Made by a program: the position numbers and the translations under genes
In this document: piece by piece, positions 15,540 to 25,291 of the stretch
How the letters are laid out: each line of letters opens with the position of its first letter
Position numbering within the stretch: the first letter of the stretch is position 1
The notes under the pieces: model-generated
Told to the model about the DNA's origin: nothing
Database searches by the model: none
Seen by the model: the letters and a program-made list of their open reading frames with translations, nothing else
Assembly (NCBI GenBank): GCA_002441555.1
Contig: DJWK01000019.1
Location: 17,287 to 54,377, forward strand
Source of the DNA: Thermodesulfobacteriaceae bacterium UBA6232
GTDB lineage: Bacteria > Desulfobacterota > Thermodesulfobacteria > Thermodesulfobacteriales > Thermodesulfobacteriaceae
Reading direction: 5' to 3'
DNA length: 37,091 nt

Positions 15540-17546
15540 ATGCAACCATCACAACTTTCTTTCGAAAATTATAAACATTACAAAGGTCAGGTTTTAAGTC
15601 TTTATAAAGATATTTCTACCTTGATAAAACCTGAAGTTAATTCTACCCTTTATGAGTACATAAATAAACTTATTGAAAATCTTAAAAAAGATGAATTTAT
15701 AATTGCCGTTGCAGGAGAGGTAAAGGCTGGAAAATCTACCTTTATAAATAGCCTTTTAAAAGAAGAAATATTGCCCTCTGATGTTCTTCAGGCAACAAGT
15801 GCACTTATAGAAATATTTTATTCTTCTAAACCTCTTCTTAAAATTACCTACGCTTCCGGAAGAAAGGAAATATATGAAGAAGAATCAAAAACCCTCTTTA
15901 AAGAAATTTTGAAAAAAGTTGCTTCTATACCAGATGAATATCGTGATATCCCAACAAGTCTTATCGACCAATATCTCCTTGATTTTAAAGAAAAACCTGA
16001 AATAAATGAAGAGTTCATCAAATACTTAGAAGAAAGATCAGGAATGGATAACCTTGCAGAAAAGAAAGACAAGTTAATCCAATATACCAATTATATTTCA
16101 CTGGATAAAATTCCTTTAAGGATAGAATTGGGATATCCCTTTCAGTGGAAATTTGAAGAACTAAGAATTGTAGATATGCCAGGTGTTAATGCCATAGGTG
16201 GGGTTCAAGATATTAGTTTTTCCTTTATTGAAAGAGCAAATGCGGTACTTTTTATCCATCCTATCAAACCTGTTGAATCAGAGTCCTTTAAAAGATTTGT
16301 TCAGTCCATAATTACCAATAAAAGTAAAGAAAATCTTTTTCTAATTTTAACCCATGCTGCGGTTTTTTATGAAGAAAAAGATAGATTACTTGAAGAAGCC
16401 AAAAGAATTTATAGTTCACTAATTCCAGAAGATAGAATTTATGCTGTGGACAGTATACTTAAGTTGATTTACGAAGATCTGGAAAAAGGTAAATCACCTC
16501 AAGAAATCAAGGCAGAGCCTCATAAAAGAAAGTGGTATATTGTTTTTAAAGAATTAGCAGAGGAAGTAAATCTTGATATTAAGGAAGCTTTTTTAAAGTT
16601 TTCTGGTTTTAAAGAACTTTCTTCAAACCTTGAAAACTTCGTTATTCGGTCACCCTTTAAAAATCTTTATGAAATTTTGGAAAAAATTAAAGAACTTTGT
16701 CAAGAGGAAATCAAATTTTTGGAAGAACATATTCAAATTCTAAACAGTCAAAAAAGGGATCCTCAAGAATTTTTGAAAGAATTAGAAATAAGACAAAAAG
16801 GATTAGAAAAACTTGAAACGGATTGTTATTTGATTCTCGAAGAGGCTTCTATTAAATTTTTAGGAACTCATTCACCCATTGAAGAGGCCATTAATAATTT
16901 AAAAGCAAAGTATTATAACCTTTTTACAACCACCAATTCTATAGAGGAACTCAGAAAGTATTATAGAGAAGCAGAAAATGAACTAACAGAAATAGTTGGT
17001 AATAATCAAAAAGAAATCAATCAGTTTTTTAAAACCAAACTTGAAGAAATTGGAGAATCCCTAGCAGAGGAATACAAAATAAATATTCCTAAAATAGACT
17101 TGCAAGCTATAGAGGCAACTTCTCGCTCAAAAGCAGTAAAAAAAGAAGAAATAATTAAAGAAGAGGTTGAAAGTCTATTGGAAAACTGGAACTTTTTAAA
17201 ACCCTGGAAATGGCTTAAATCTTCAAGAACACATAAAGTGGTTGTGGGCAATAAAGTAATCTTTGACGAAGTAGCCTTTTTTAATAATCTAAAAAGTTCC
17301 CTTGTTAATGACTTTGTGACAACAGTTGAAAATCTCAGAGAAGAATTTTATAAGGCCTTTAATTATTACAAGAATAAAATAAAGGAAATCCTAAATGAAA
17401 AAAGAAATTGGCTTGAAAGTTTAAAACAAGAAATAAAATCTGCCGAAAAAATAGAACATGAGATTTTAATTTTACAAAAAAGAATTAACTTAATAGAAAG
17501 AGAACTGAGAAAAATTGAAATACTCCAGGAAGATTTAAAATGTTAA
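15540..17546 (+). CDS. Bacterial dynamin-like GTPase
   Basis: The 668-aa protein has an N-terminal dynamin-type G domain: G1 GEVKAGKST (59-67), G2 threonine in ATSA (Thr85), and G3 DMPG (212-215, VDMPGVNAIGG). The usual G4 [NT]KxD is replaced by THAA near residue 271. Helical, coiled-coil-rich sequence fills the remaining 400 residues, with no obvious membrane helix in it. Such proteins polymerise on membranes and remodel or repair them; some act in phage defence. GGGGGGTGA before the ATG gives the ribosome site. The next gene starts 7 bp before this stop, so the two are translationally coupled. That partner carries a hydrophobic hairpin which this protein lacks. The role within this operon is not known. 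Confidence 0.85.
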   Translation: MQPSQLSFENYKHYKGQVLSLYKDISTLIKPEVNSTLYEYINKLIENLKKDEFIIAVAGEVKAGKSTFINSLLKEEILPSDVLQATSALIEIFYSSKPLLKITYASGRKEIYEEESKTLFKEILKKVASIPDEYRDIPTSLIDQYLLDFKEKPEINEEFIKYLEERSGMDNLAEKKDKLIQYTNYISLDKIPLRIELGYPFQWKFEELRIVDMPGVNAIGGVQDISFSFIERANAVLFIHPIKPVESESFKRFVQSIITNKSKENLFLILTHAAVFYEEKDRLLEEAKRIYSSLIPEDRIYAVDSILKLIYEDLEKGKSPQEIKAEPHKRKWYIVFKELAEEVNLDIKEAFLKFSGFKELSSNLENFVIRSPFKNLYEILEKIKELCQEEIKFLEEHIQILNSQKRDPQEFLKELEIRQKGLEKLETDCYLILEEASIKFLGTHSPIEEAINNLKAKYYNLFTTTNSIEELRKYYREAENELTEIVGNNQKEINQFFKTKLEEIGESLAEEYKINIPKIDLQAIEATSRSKAVKKEEIIKEEVESLLENWNFLKPWKWLKSSRTHKVVVGNKVIFDEVAFFNNLKSSLVNDFVTTVENLREEFYKAFNYYKNKIKEILNEKRNWLESLKQEIKSAEKIEHEILILQKRINLIERELRKIEILQEDLKC

Positions 17547-18247
17547 CCCATGAAAGGATAATAGAAATTGAAAAAAATATAACTAAAGACATTGAGCAAG
17601 AAATCAAGCTTATTCAAAAAGAATTAAATTTTTTTCTTAGTTATAATTTTGACCTTTATTTTTTAAAAGAGTTCATAAAGCATTATCCACCTAAAGCTAT
17701 TCGAGACAGAGCAGAGGTTTTATTGGAAACCTTGTTAAATTATTATATGAAAGATCTCCTTGAAGATATAAAAAAGCTTGACCCTGAGAAACAATATCAA
17801 TTTTTTAAGGAAGGCCTGAGAGAGAAAATAAAAGATAAAGCTCTAAAAGAATTAAACAGATTAATTCCAGTTTCAGTTAAAATACCCGAAGAAAAGGGAT
17901 TTGAAGAAAAGTTTCCTGTAATCGGCTCTGTTGCTTTGGCTTCAGGAGGAGTTGCAACTGCCGTAATTCTTCCAGAAAGTCTTTTGATTAAAAGTATCCC
18001 TGCTGCCTCAAGTATCCTAGCTTCTGCATATTTGCTTAAATCATATAAAGACCCCGCTAAAAGACTAAAGAGAAAATGGAAAAAAGTTGTTGATAAATTT
18101 CTCTCTCAAAGCAAAGAAATTATAACAACCTGGTTAAAGGATATACAAAAAGAACTCATTTTTGAAGTAAATAGAATTTACACCAACCTTTTTAGCGATA
18201 AAAATATAGAACAACCTTTTAAAAACTTAGTAAATTATTCAAAGTAA
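17540..18247 (+). CDS. Uncharacterised helical partner of the dynamin-like GTPase, with hydrophobic hairpin
   Basis: I do not recognise this 235-aa protein as a named family. It is mostly amphipathic helix (residues 1-120 and 170-230) around two consecutive small-residue-rich hydrophobic stretches. These run from FPVIGSVALASGGVATAVIL (125-144) to IPAASSILASAYLL (about 154-167), separated by a short ESLLIKS linker. This resembles the membrane-inserting paddle of bacterial dynamins or a glycine-zipper hairpin. The start overlaps the GTPase gene by 7 bp. Helical regions on both sides could form a stalk with the GTPase, so the two may be halves of one split dynamin machine. It is last in the operon and ends 3 bp before the convergent RND pseudogene. 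Confidence 0.6.
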   Translation: MLTHERIIEIEKNITKDIEQEIKLIQKELNFFLSYNFDLYFLKEFIKHYPPKAIRDRAEVLLETLLNYYMKDLLEDIKKLDPEKQYQFFKEGLREKIKDKALKELNRLIPVSVKIPEEKGFEEKFPVIGSVALASGGVATAVILPESLLIKSIPAASSILASAYLLKSYKDPAKRLKRKWKKVVDKFLSQSKEIITTWLKDIQKELIFEVNRIYTNLFSDKNIEQPFKNLVNYSK

Positions 18248-18250
18248 AAC

Positions 18251-21200
18251 CTAATCAAAAAGATCCTTCTTGATTTTTTCCTTATCCGGCAATTTATAAC
18301 CAATTTTAACTTTATGCCCAAAATATAATAGAGGAATGAGGAAAGTGGAAAGAAGGGTGGAACCTATGGTCCCAAATATAAGAGAAATTGCAAGTCCATT
18401 GAAAATAGGGTCAAAAAGAATTACAAAGGCACCTACAATAACTCCTGAAGCGGTAAGAAGAATAGGACGGGTTCGGATAGCTGCAGCCTCAACTACTGCA
18501 AGATGAAGGGGAACGCCTCTTTTAACCCTCTGTTCAGCAAAATCAACCACCAGGATGGAATTTCTTACTATAATTCCTGCAAGGGCAATAAACCCAATCA
18601 TTGAAGTGGCAGTAAAGAAGGAATTCAGAAAAAAATGCCCAGGGATGATACCAAAAAGGGTAAGAGGTATAGGGGCCATAATAACCCCTGGTATACGATA
18701 ATCTTTAAACCAAGTAAGAATTAAAACATACATAATAAATATAGCCACAGCAAAGGCTAGCCCGAGATCGCGAAAGACCTCCAAAGTGATGTGCATCTCT
18801 CCATCCCACTTGATAGAAACTGCCTCCTCAAAAACAGGATGACTTAACCAGTATTCTTTCACCTTCCCATAAGGATTGGGAATATTTTTAATTTTTTCCC
18901 TTATATCAAATATTCCATAAATAGGGGCTTCAAAGCGGCCTGCGGTATCACCAATAACATAAGTTACCCTTCTCAAATTTTTGTGATATATGCTTGTTGG
19001 AATTATATCTTCTTTTATTTCAACGAGCTCACTTAAAGGAACTAATTCTCTGGTAGGGGTAACTACTTTAAAACTTCTTAACCATTCAAGGTTTCTAAAC
19101 TTTTCATCCAGCTGAAGGATAATTGGCACATGCTCAGAATCTGTGCTTTGAAATACACCAACTTGCAATCCACTACAAAGGGCCTTTAAGGTCTGAACAA
19201 GCTCCTCTTTACTTAATGCGGCAATTTTTAAGTACTCCTCTTTAGCAATAAGTCTTATTCTTTTAGCTGGGTCCTCAAGATAAATACCTTCATCGGTTAT
19301 AAGAGGGGAATCTTTAAAAATTTGAAGAACCTTTCTTGCAAATTCTTCCTGAGTTTTCAAATCTGGTGCGTAAACCTCTGCTACAATGGGAGATAAAACC
19401 GGAGGCCCTGGTGGAACCTCAACCACAGCTATATACTTGGCTCCATAAGCCTTGGCAATTTCGTACACTTTTGGCCTTATTCTCTTGGCAAAATCATGAG
19501 AAGCCTCTTTGCGATGATGCTTACCTACCAGATTTACCTGAATGTCTGCCTGATTGGGCTCCTGCCTAAGATAATAATGTCTTACAAGACCGTTAAAATT
19601 AAAAGGCGAGCTTGTTCCCACATAAATCTCAAGATCAGTAACTATTCTCTCATTTTGAAGGTATCTACCAATGGCCTTAGCTGCTTCAAGGGTCTTTTCA
19701 AGGGGAGTTCCCTCAGGCATATCAAGAACTATTTGAACTTCACTTTTATTATCATAGGGTAGCATTTTTACTAAAACCAATTTGAAATAAAATAAACTCA
19801 AACTTGCAAAAAGTAAAAAAATTATCCCTATGTAAAAAAGATACCTTTTCTTTTTAGAAATAAGTAAAGGATACATAAGTTTGGCAAAAAATTGATAAAG
19901 TTTACTTTTTTTGGAATGTTCAAGCTCTTCTTTTAATTCTTTCATTTTTAATTCTTCGAGATCATGGAGAAGCTCATCACTCTCCACGGGTTCACTTTTA
20001 TAGTGATGGGTTAAAAAACGATAAGCAGCCCAGGGAGTAATTATCAAAGCAACTATTAAGGAAAAAAGCATAGCCACAGAGGCATTAATAGGTATGGGCC
20101 GCATATAAGGCCCCATAAGCCCAGATACAAAGGCCATGGGCATAAGGGCAGCAATAACAGTAAAGGTTGCAAGAATAATGGGAGCTCTTACTTCGTCTAC
20201 AGCACCAATGATAGCAAGCCTGGGATTAGGGTTAAGGCGAGCTTTAAACCACCTATGGATATTCTCAACATCCACTATGGGATCATCCACAAGGATTCCT
20301 ATACAAAATATAAGGGCAAAAAGGGTAACCCTGTTCAAAGTGAATCCGTAAAGCATACTGAGAAAAAGGGCCATAGCAAGAGTTACAGGAACGGCGATAC
20401 CGACTACAAAGGCCTCCCTTATCCCAAGAGATACGGCAATTAGAAGGGTAACTGCAAAGGTTGCTATAAAAAGATGCTCAAGAAGCTCATTAGCTTTTTC
20501 TTTAGAGGTTTCTCCATAATTTCTGGTAACAGTAATGTGAACATCTGAGGGTAGAAGTTTTCCTCTCACTTTGGAGACAAGCTCAAGAACTTCTTCAGCA
20601 ACCTCTACAGCATTGGTTCCCTTTCTTTTGGCAATGGCAATGGTTACCGCAGGAAAAAACTCTTGCGAATTAATACTAATTCCCTTATATTCCCTTGAAG
20701 GGCCAAGACCAAGAAAAACATAATCTTTAACTTCAGAAGGTCCATCGGAGACCTTAGCAACATCCTTAAGCTAAATCGGTTTTCCATCATAAAAACCAAC
20801 TACTACCCTTTCCACATCCTCTTTTGAACGGAAAAATTCGCCAGTTTGTAATAAATATTCCCTGTTTGCACCTTTAAGTTTTCCAGAGACACATTGAGCA
20901 TTGGCATTTTTTAAGATGTTAGCAAGGGTTAAAGGAGAAATTCTATAAGCCTCAAGTTTTGCAGGATCAAGAATGATTCTGATTTGTCTTGGATAGCCAC
21001 CAATTAAGGTTACCTCTGAAACCCTCTCCAGCTTTTTAATTTCATTTTCTAAAAGAGAGGCCATTCTTCTCAGGCTGTAACCATCATAACTTGGGCCCCA
21101 GAGAGTTAGGGATAAAATGGGAACATCATCAATGGATTTGGGTTTAATTAAAGGAGGAAGGATTACACCAGGAGGAGCCAAATCAAGGGCAGACATCCAT

Positions 21201-21550
21201 TTTGAATTAAGCTCAACAAGTGCTTTAACTGGATCTGTTCCAACATAAAATCGGGCGGTTACAACCGCCATCCCAGGACGAGAAACTGAATAAATATATT
21301 CAATATCCTTTAACTCCCAGAGCTTTTTTTCAAGGGGTGTTACCACCCTTTTTTCAACCTCCTCTGGCTCAGCCCCTGGATACTGAATAAAAATATCAAT
21401 CATAGGAACCACAATCTGAGGTTCCTCTTCCTTAGGAGTTTTTAAAATGGCAAAAAGCCCTAAGAAAAGGGTTACAAGGATAAGAATAGGAGTAAGCTTT
21501 GAGTCAATAAAATAATTAACTATGCGGGCTGTAAGGCTTGACTTTTCCAA
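18251..21550 (-). pseudogene. RND efflux permease (AcrB/HAE1-like), interrupted by one in-frame TAG
   Basis: The minus-strand frame from ATG 21550 to TAG 18251 spans 1,100 codons, the full length of an RND pump, and is open except for TAG at 20771-20773 (codon 260). The break reads DGKPI-stop-LKDVAKV, where relatives usually have an aromatic residue (G.P.Y L.DVA). The part before it has helix TM1 and the PN1/PN2 pore region (QYPGAEPEEVEKRVVTPLE, GGYPRQIRI). The part after it has the TM4 region (GILVDDPIVDVENIHRW) and the C-terminal helices (GIIVRNSILVVDFAEQR). No other disruption was seen across the junction. Termination at codon 260 would lose all pump activity. It is the last gene of a tolC-hlyD-RND operon in which every gene is broken. 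Confidence 0.88.
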
Positions 21551-21562
21551 AAAACCCCTCCC

Positions 21563-22677
21563 CTACTCCACCTGACAGCCGTCACAGGCTCTTTCAATGC
21601 CCTCTACAACCACCCTATCTCCTTCATTAAGACCTGATAAAACCTCAACCTTACCCTCAATTGCCTTTCCAAGTTTAACCCATCTCATCTCAAGAGTCTT
21701 ATCAGGTTTTAATACAAAAACCCCTGTAAAATCATATCTCCTAAGAACTGCTTTTTCAGGAATAAAAAGGGAGGGGGCTTTGCTTGGAATAAGCACATAG
21801 GCAAGACTTCCGCTTTTGATGCCTTCCACCTTTTCTAAAGATAGCTTGATTCTGAAGGTTCTCGTGACAGGATCTATGGAAGGGCTCTTTTCAACAACCT
21901 TACCGTAGATGACCTTCGGAGATTCAGATAAATTAACCTTTAATGTATCATCAAGTTTTATTTCGGAAAAGAATCTTTCAGGAAGTTCCACCTTTAAAAG
22001 ATATGGTCTTTTTTCAAGGATAAGAAGAGGTTTCCCTGGAAAAGCAAGATCTCCTATATCAACTTTTTTTCTATAACACAAGCCTCAAAGGGCGAAGTTA
22101 AATTGACATATTGAATACGGGAGGTAATAGCCCTTTTTTGGGCCCTCGCTCTTTCAATAGCAGCTTTTGCCCTTTGAAGGGCTTCTTTTGAGGCCTCAAA
22201 CTGACCTTTAATTTCATCGTATTCCTGAGGAGTAACTGCTTCCTCTTTTAAAAGTCTGGAATACCTTTCAAAGGTTTTTTTGGCAACCTCATACTGAGCC
22301 AAGGCCCTGCGATACTCGGCTTCAGCTTCCCTTATTTGGAACTCCAATGCTTTAATGGTTGATTCAAGTTCTTCTCCTTCTATTTTCAAAAGAAGAACGC
22401 CCTTTTTTACACAATCACCTTCTTTTACCTTTATATCAATTACCTTTCCACTAAAAGGAGTTGCAATCTCAGCCCTTTCTTGAGGCTCAATGATGCCCAC
22501 ATAGGACTCTTCAGTTATTTCCCTTATTTCAACCTTTTCAAATTTCAAACCAGAAACTTTCTTAACTGCTGGCTTGACCTCTCCACTTTCTATTTTGTGT
22601 TTAAAAAAACCTGAAATCCAAAGAAGAACGATTAACATTAGACCGGCAAAGGCTATATATTTCCAGTAGGCTTTCAT
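21563..22677 (-). pseudogene. Periplasmic adaptor (HlyD/AcrA family), one-base frameshift in an A7 run
   Basis: The first frame, from ATG 22677, encodes an N-terminal anchor helix, lipoyl/barrel-sandwich half-motif (IATPFSGKVIDIKVKEGD) and a coiled-coil hairpin. It ends ...EACVIEKKLI-stop at 22054. The second frame (from about 22081 to 21563) continues KKVDIGDLAFPGKPLLILE with the barrel-sandwich second half and beta-barrel. The change of frame falls at a run of seven T (22064-22070; A7 in the sense strand). With eight A the sequence would read VIEKKVDIGDLAF without interruption. This is therefore a single-base deletion in a homopolymer. The gene overlaps tolC by 4 bp (ATGA) and ends 12 bp before the RND gene. 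Confidence 0.87.
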
Positions 22678-24008
22678 AGGGCCTCCTTTATCAAACCAGA
22701 AGCAAAAAGAAGTTCTGCATAACTTTCATAAACATCCTTTAAGGCTTCAATCCTTTCAAACCTTGCTTTGTCAAGCTCAGTTTGAGCATCAAGCAGATCA
22801 AGAATTTTTACCAAGCCATTTTGATAGCGAATCTTCATTATCCTTAATACCTCTTCTGAGGCAGAAATTCGGGCCTCAGCACTTTTAAGTTTTTGAAGAG
22901 CATTGAGGTATTCAGCATGGGCCTTTTCAAGCTGAAAGGTAATATTATCCCTTAAAAAGAGATATTTATCTTTAAGAGAGGAGACCCTCTTTAGCTCTGC
23001 TTCAGCTTTTTTTAAGGTAGTAAAACCAAGGTCAAATTTCCAAGTAAGCCCAAGGCCTAAAAGATAGCCTCGACCGTCTGCCCCAAAAGGATTATCTCTA
23101 TCATTAAGAGTGTATGAGGCAAAGGCTGAAACCTGAGGAAGGTTTTCAGAGAGGACAGAACGGTATGAATATTTTTTGGCCTCAATCTCCTTTTCAAGGG
23201 CCTTTAAATCCTTTCTATTATCAAAGGCAAGAGATTTAATCCTCTCAAAGTCAACCTTAGGAACATCTTTCAAATCAGCAACCTCAAATTCTCCAAGGGA
23301 GGTATTAGTAAGGACTTCCAGTCTTTTTTTGGCAACCTGATAATAATTTTTGGCTCTGACTAAGGATTCTTCGGCTTTAGAAAGATAAACCTATGCCCTT
23401 TTTACATCAGAAAGAAGAGCAGTTCCTGCCTCATAGCGGGCTTTAGCTAATCTTAAAGCCTCTTTAGCTTCAGAAATGGAACTTTCTGAAACCTTTATAC
23501 TTTCCTTGGAAAGAAGGGCAAAGAGATAGGCTTTAAAAACCTCAAGCAAAACCTCTTCTTCCTTTCTCTCATAAAGATTTTCAACAGCTCCAAAGTGAGC
23601 CTCTGCTGCCTTAATTTCTGCCCTGATTTTTCCTCCCATCCAAATGGGAAGTTCAATGGTTAAACGGGTTTCAAAATTGCTCCTTGCAGAAGGGTCATTG
23701 AGTTTTTTTATTTCAAAATCCTTGACAGTAAACTCCTCCTGATTTAATTTGAAAGTAAACACCTGAGCAGGAATATCGGATCTATAAAAATACTCTTCTA
23801 GTTTCAACCGGGGATACAAAGCGCCCCTTGCTGCATCCCTTTCAAGTTTGGTTGCCAAAACTTCTTTTTTGTAAGCTGTAAGTTCCAAGTTATTCTTTAA
23901 GGCAAGTTCAAAAAAGTCTTTTAGGCTCATCTCCTTTCCAAAAAGAAGGGGAGGCTGAAGGAAAGTTAAAAAGCCAAAAAAAGTGATAAAAAGAAGTCTA
24001 AATCTCAT
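22674..24008 (-). pseudogene. TolC-family outer-membrane efflux channel, interrupted by one in-frame TAG
   Basis: ATG 24008 begins a clear signal peptide (RFRLLFITFFGFLTFLQPP). The frame runs for 444 potential residues, a normal TolC length, and is broken only by TAG at 23391-23393 (codon 206). The junction reads LLSDVKRA-stop-VYLSKAEESL; CAG (Gln) to TAG is the simplest explanation. Both halves show the duplicated TolC repeat: SLKDFFELALKNNLEL in the first, LDLLDAQTELDKARFERIEAL near the end of the second. The stop overlaps the start of the hlyD-like gene (ATGA). It is the first gene of the defective efflux operon. Confidence 0.87.
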
Positions 24009-24020
24009 AGGTATCTTTAA

Positions 24021-24048
24021 GGTATACCCGTATATTACATTTTGTCAA
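24021..24048 (-). promoter_or_regulatory. Putative promoter of the efflux operon (near-leaderless)
   Basis: On the minus strand TTGACA (24048-24043), a 16-bp spacer and TATACC (24026-24021) precede the tolC-like ATG at 24008. Transcription would start only about 6 nt before the ATG. No Shine-Dalgarno is visible there. Confidence 0.45.
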
Positions 24049-24060
24049 GCTACTTTTCCC

Positions 24061-24089
24061 TTGACTTTTCAAAGGGAAAGGCTTAACAT
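24061..24089 (+). promoter_or_regulatory. Putative promoter of the bifunctional-nuclease gene
   Basis: TTGACT (24061-24066), a 17-bp spacer and TAACAT (24084-24089) precede a GGGGTGAGACGG ribosome site and the ATG at 24125. It is divergent from the efflux-operon promoter. Confidence 0.45.
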
Positions 24090-24124
24090 ATTAATAAAAT
24101 CCTTTTTAAAAGGGGTGAGACGGA

Positions 24125-24640
24125 ATGAAAGTGAAGGTGGTTTTGCATGGCCTTGCGGTTGATCCAGTCTCAAACAGTCCTGTTATGCTTTTAAAGGAGG
24201 TTCAGGGAGAAAGAATTCTACCTATCTGGATTGGAGTTTTGGAAGCCACTTCTATTGCTTCAAAACTTGAAAATATTCAATTCCCAAGGCCATTAACTCA
24301 CGACTTAATGAAGAATATTCTTGATTTCCTTGGAATTAAAATTCCCAAAATTGAGATTGTGGATTTAAGGGAAAACACCTATTATGCTATTATAACCCTT
24401 GACATCCAGGGAGAACTTGTGGATATTGATGCAAGACCAAGTGATGCTGTTGCCATGGCCCTAAGAATGGGGTCTGAAATTTATGTGAATGAAGAGGTAT
24501 TAAAGAAAAGTCAGACCTTTACGGAAAGTCCTGTTAAAGAAACCCAGGAAGAAATGGTTGGTGCAACAGAGGAAGAAAAGGAAAAACTTAAAGAAATTCT
24601 TGAAAATCTGGATCCCAAGCATTTTAAATATAAGATGTAG
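24125..24640 (+). CDS. Bifunctional nuclease (BFN/DUF151) domain protein
   Basis: The 171-aa product carries a complete DUF151 domain: VKVVLHGLAVDP at the start, then GERILPIWIGVLEATSIASKLE, RPLTHDLMKNIL, VDIDARPSDAVAMALR and a helical Glu-rich tail. Plant and bacterial members have been reported to act on DNA and RNA, but the physiological role in bacteria is poorly known. It is cytoplasmic. The gene ends in TAG, and a PHP-domain gene follows 9 bp later in the same orientation. Confidence 0.9.
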   Translation: MKVKVVLHGLAVDPVSNSPVMLLKEVQGERILPIWIGVLEATSIASKLENIQFPRPLTHDLMKNILDFLGIKIPKIEIVDLRENTYYAIITLDIQGELVDIDARPSDAVAMALRMGSEIYVNEEVLKKSQTFTESPVKETQEEMVGATEEEKEKLKEILENLDPKHFKYKM

Positions 24641-24649
24641 GAGATTTTT

Positions 24650-25291
24650 TTGTTTGACTTTCATTGCCATTCGGTCTTCAGCGACGGGGAGCTCATTCCT
24701 GCAGAAATCTGGAGAAGGGTTAAAGTTCTTAATTACACAGCCATTGCTATAACCGATCATGCAGATCACTCCAATTTTGAGTTTATTCTTGAAAATCTTT
24801 TAAAAATTAAAAGGGCCTTTCAGGGGCTAACTCCAAGGTTACTTGCTGGAATTGAAATTACCCATGTTCCTCCTGAATTAATTCCTGAGCTTATCAAGAT
24901 GGCCCGAGAAAAAGGAGCTGACCTTGTGGTTGTTCACGGGGAAACCATTGTTGAACCCGTTGCAGAAGGAACAAATCGGGCAGCTATTCTTGGTGGGGCT
25001 GACATTCTTGCCCATCCAGGTCTTATAACTGAAGAAGAGGTAAAGCTTGCTGCAGAAAAGGGAGTTTTCCTTGAAATTTCGGGAAGGAAAGGGCATTCCT
25101 TTACAAATGGCCATGTGGTAGGGCTTGCCAAAAAATTTGGGGCTCCTTTGGTAATTAATTCTGATGCGCATTCTCCTTCTGATCTTCTCTCAAAGGACCT
25201 TGCCCTAAAAATAGCCCTTGGTGCAGGCCTAACCAAAGAAGAAGTTGAAAATCTATGGAAAAAGGCTCAGCAGAGATTTCTCAAGAGTTAA
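24650..25291 (+). CDS. PHP-domain phosphoesterase (histidinol-phosphatase-like)
   Basis: The 213-aa protein shows the PHP metal-binding motifs in order: DFHCHSVFSDGE, AITDHADH, GIEITHV, VVHGE, ILAHPG and INSDAHSP. These residues bind the trinuclear metal centre of PHP phosphatases. I chose the TTG at 24650 because AGGAGA lies 5-6 nt upstream and the first motif begins right after it; no ATG is available. Members include histidinol phosphatase and nucleoside-cyclic-phosphate phosphatases, so the substrate is open. The gene overlaps the following small ORF by 37 bp. Confidence 0.87.
   Translation: MFDFHCHSVFSDGELIPAEIWRRVKVLNYTAIAITDHADHSNFEFILENLLKIKRAFQGLTPRLLAGIEITHVPPELIPELIKMAREKGADLVVVHGETIVEPVAEGTNRAAILGGADILAHPGLITEEEVKLAAEKGVFLEISGRKGHSFTNGHVVGLAKKFGAPLVINSDAHSPSDLLSKDLALKIALGAGLTKEEVENLWKKAQQRFLKS

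Noticed and set aside
20255..20569. Separate genes on either strand inside the RND region, including a start at 20569 for a shorter pump.
   Set aside because: Plus-strand frames are shadows of the pump gene. A pump starting at 20569 would lack TM1 and half the pore domain, and the two minus-strand pieces are in one frame.
20771..20773. In-frame TAG as pyrrolysine or another recoded codon in the RND and TolC-like genes.
   Set aside because: TAG ends several intact genes here (hslV, clpX, the BFN gene), no recoding element was seen after either TAG, and the neighbouring adaptor gene is also broken by a frameshift. Decay is simpler.
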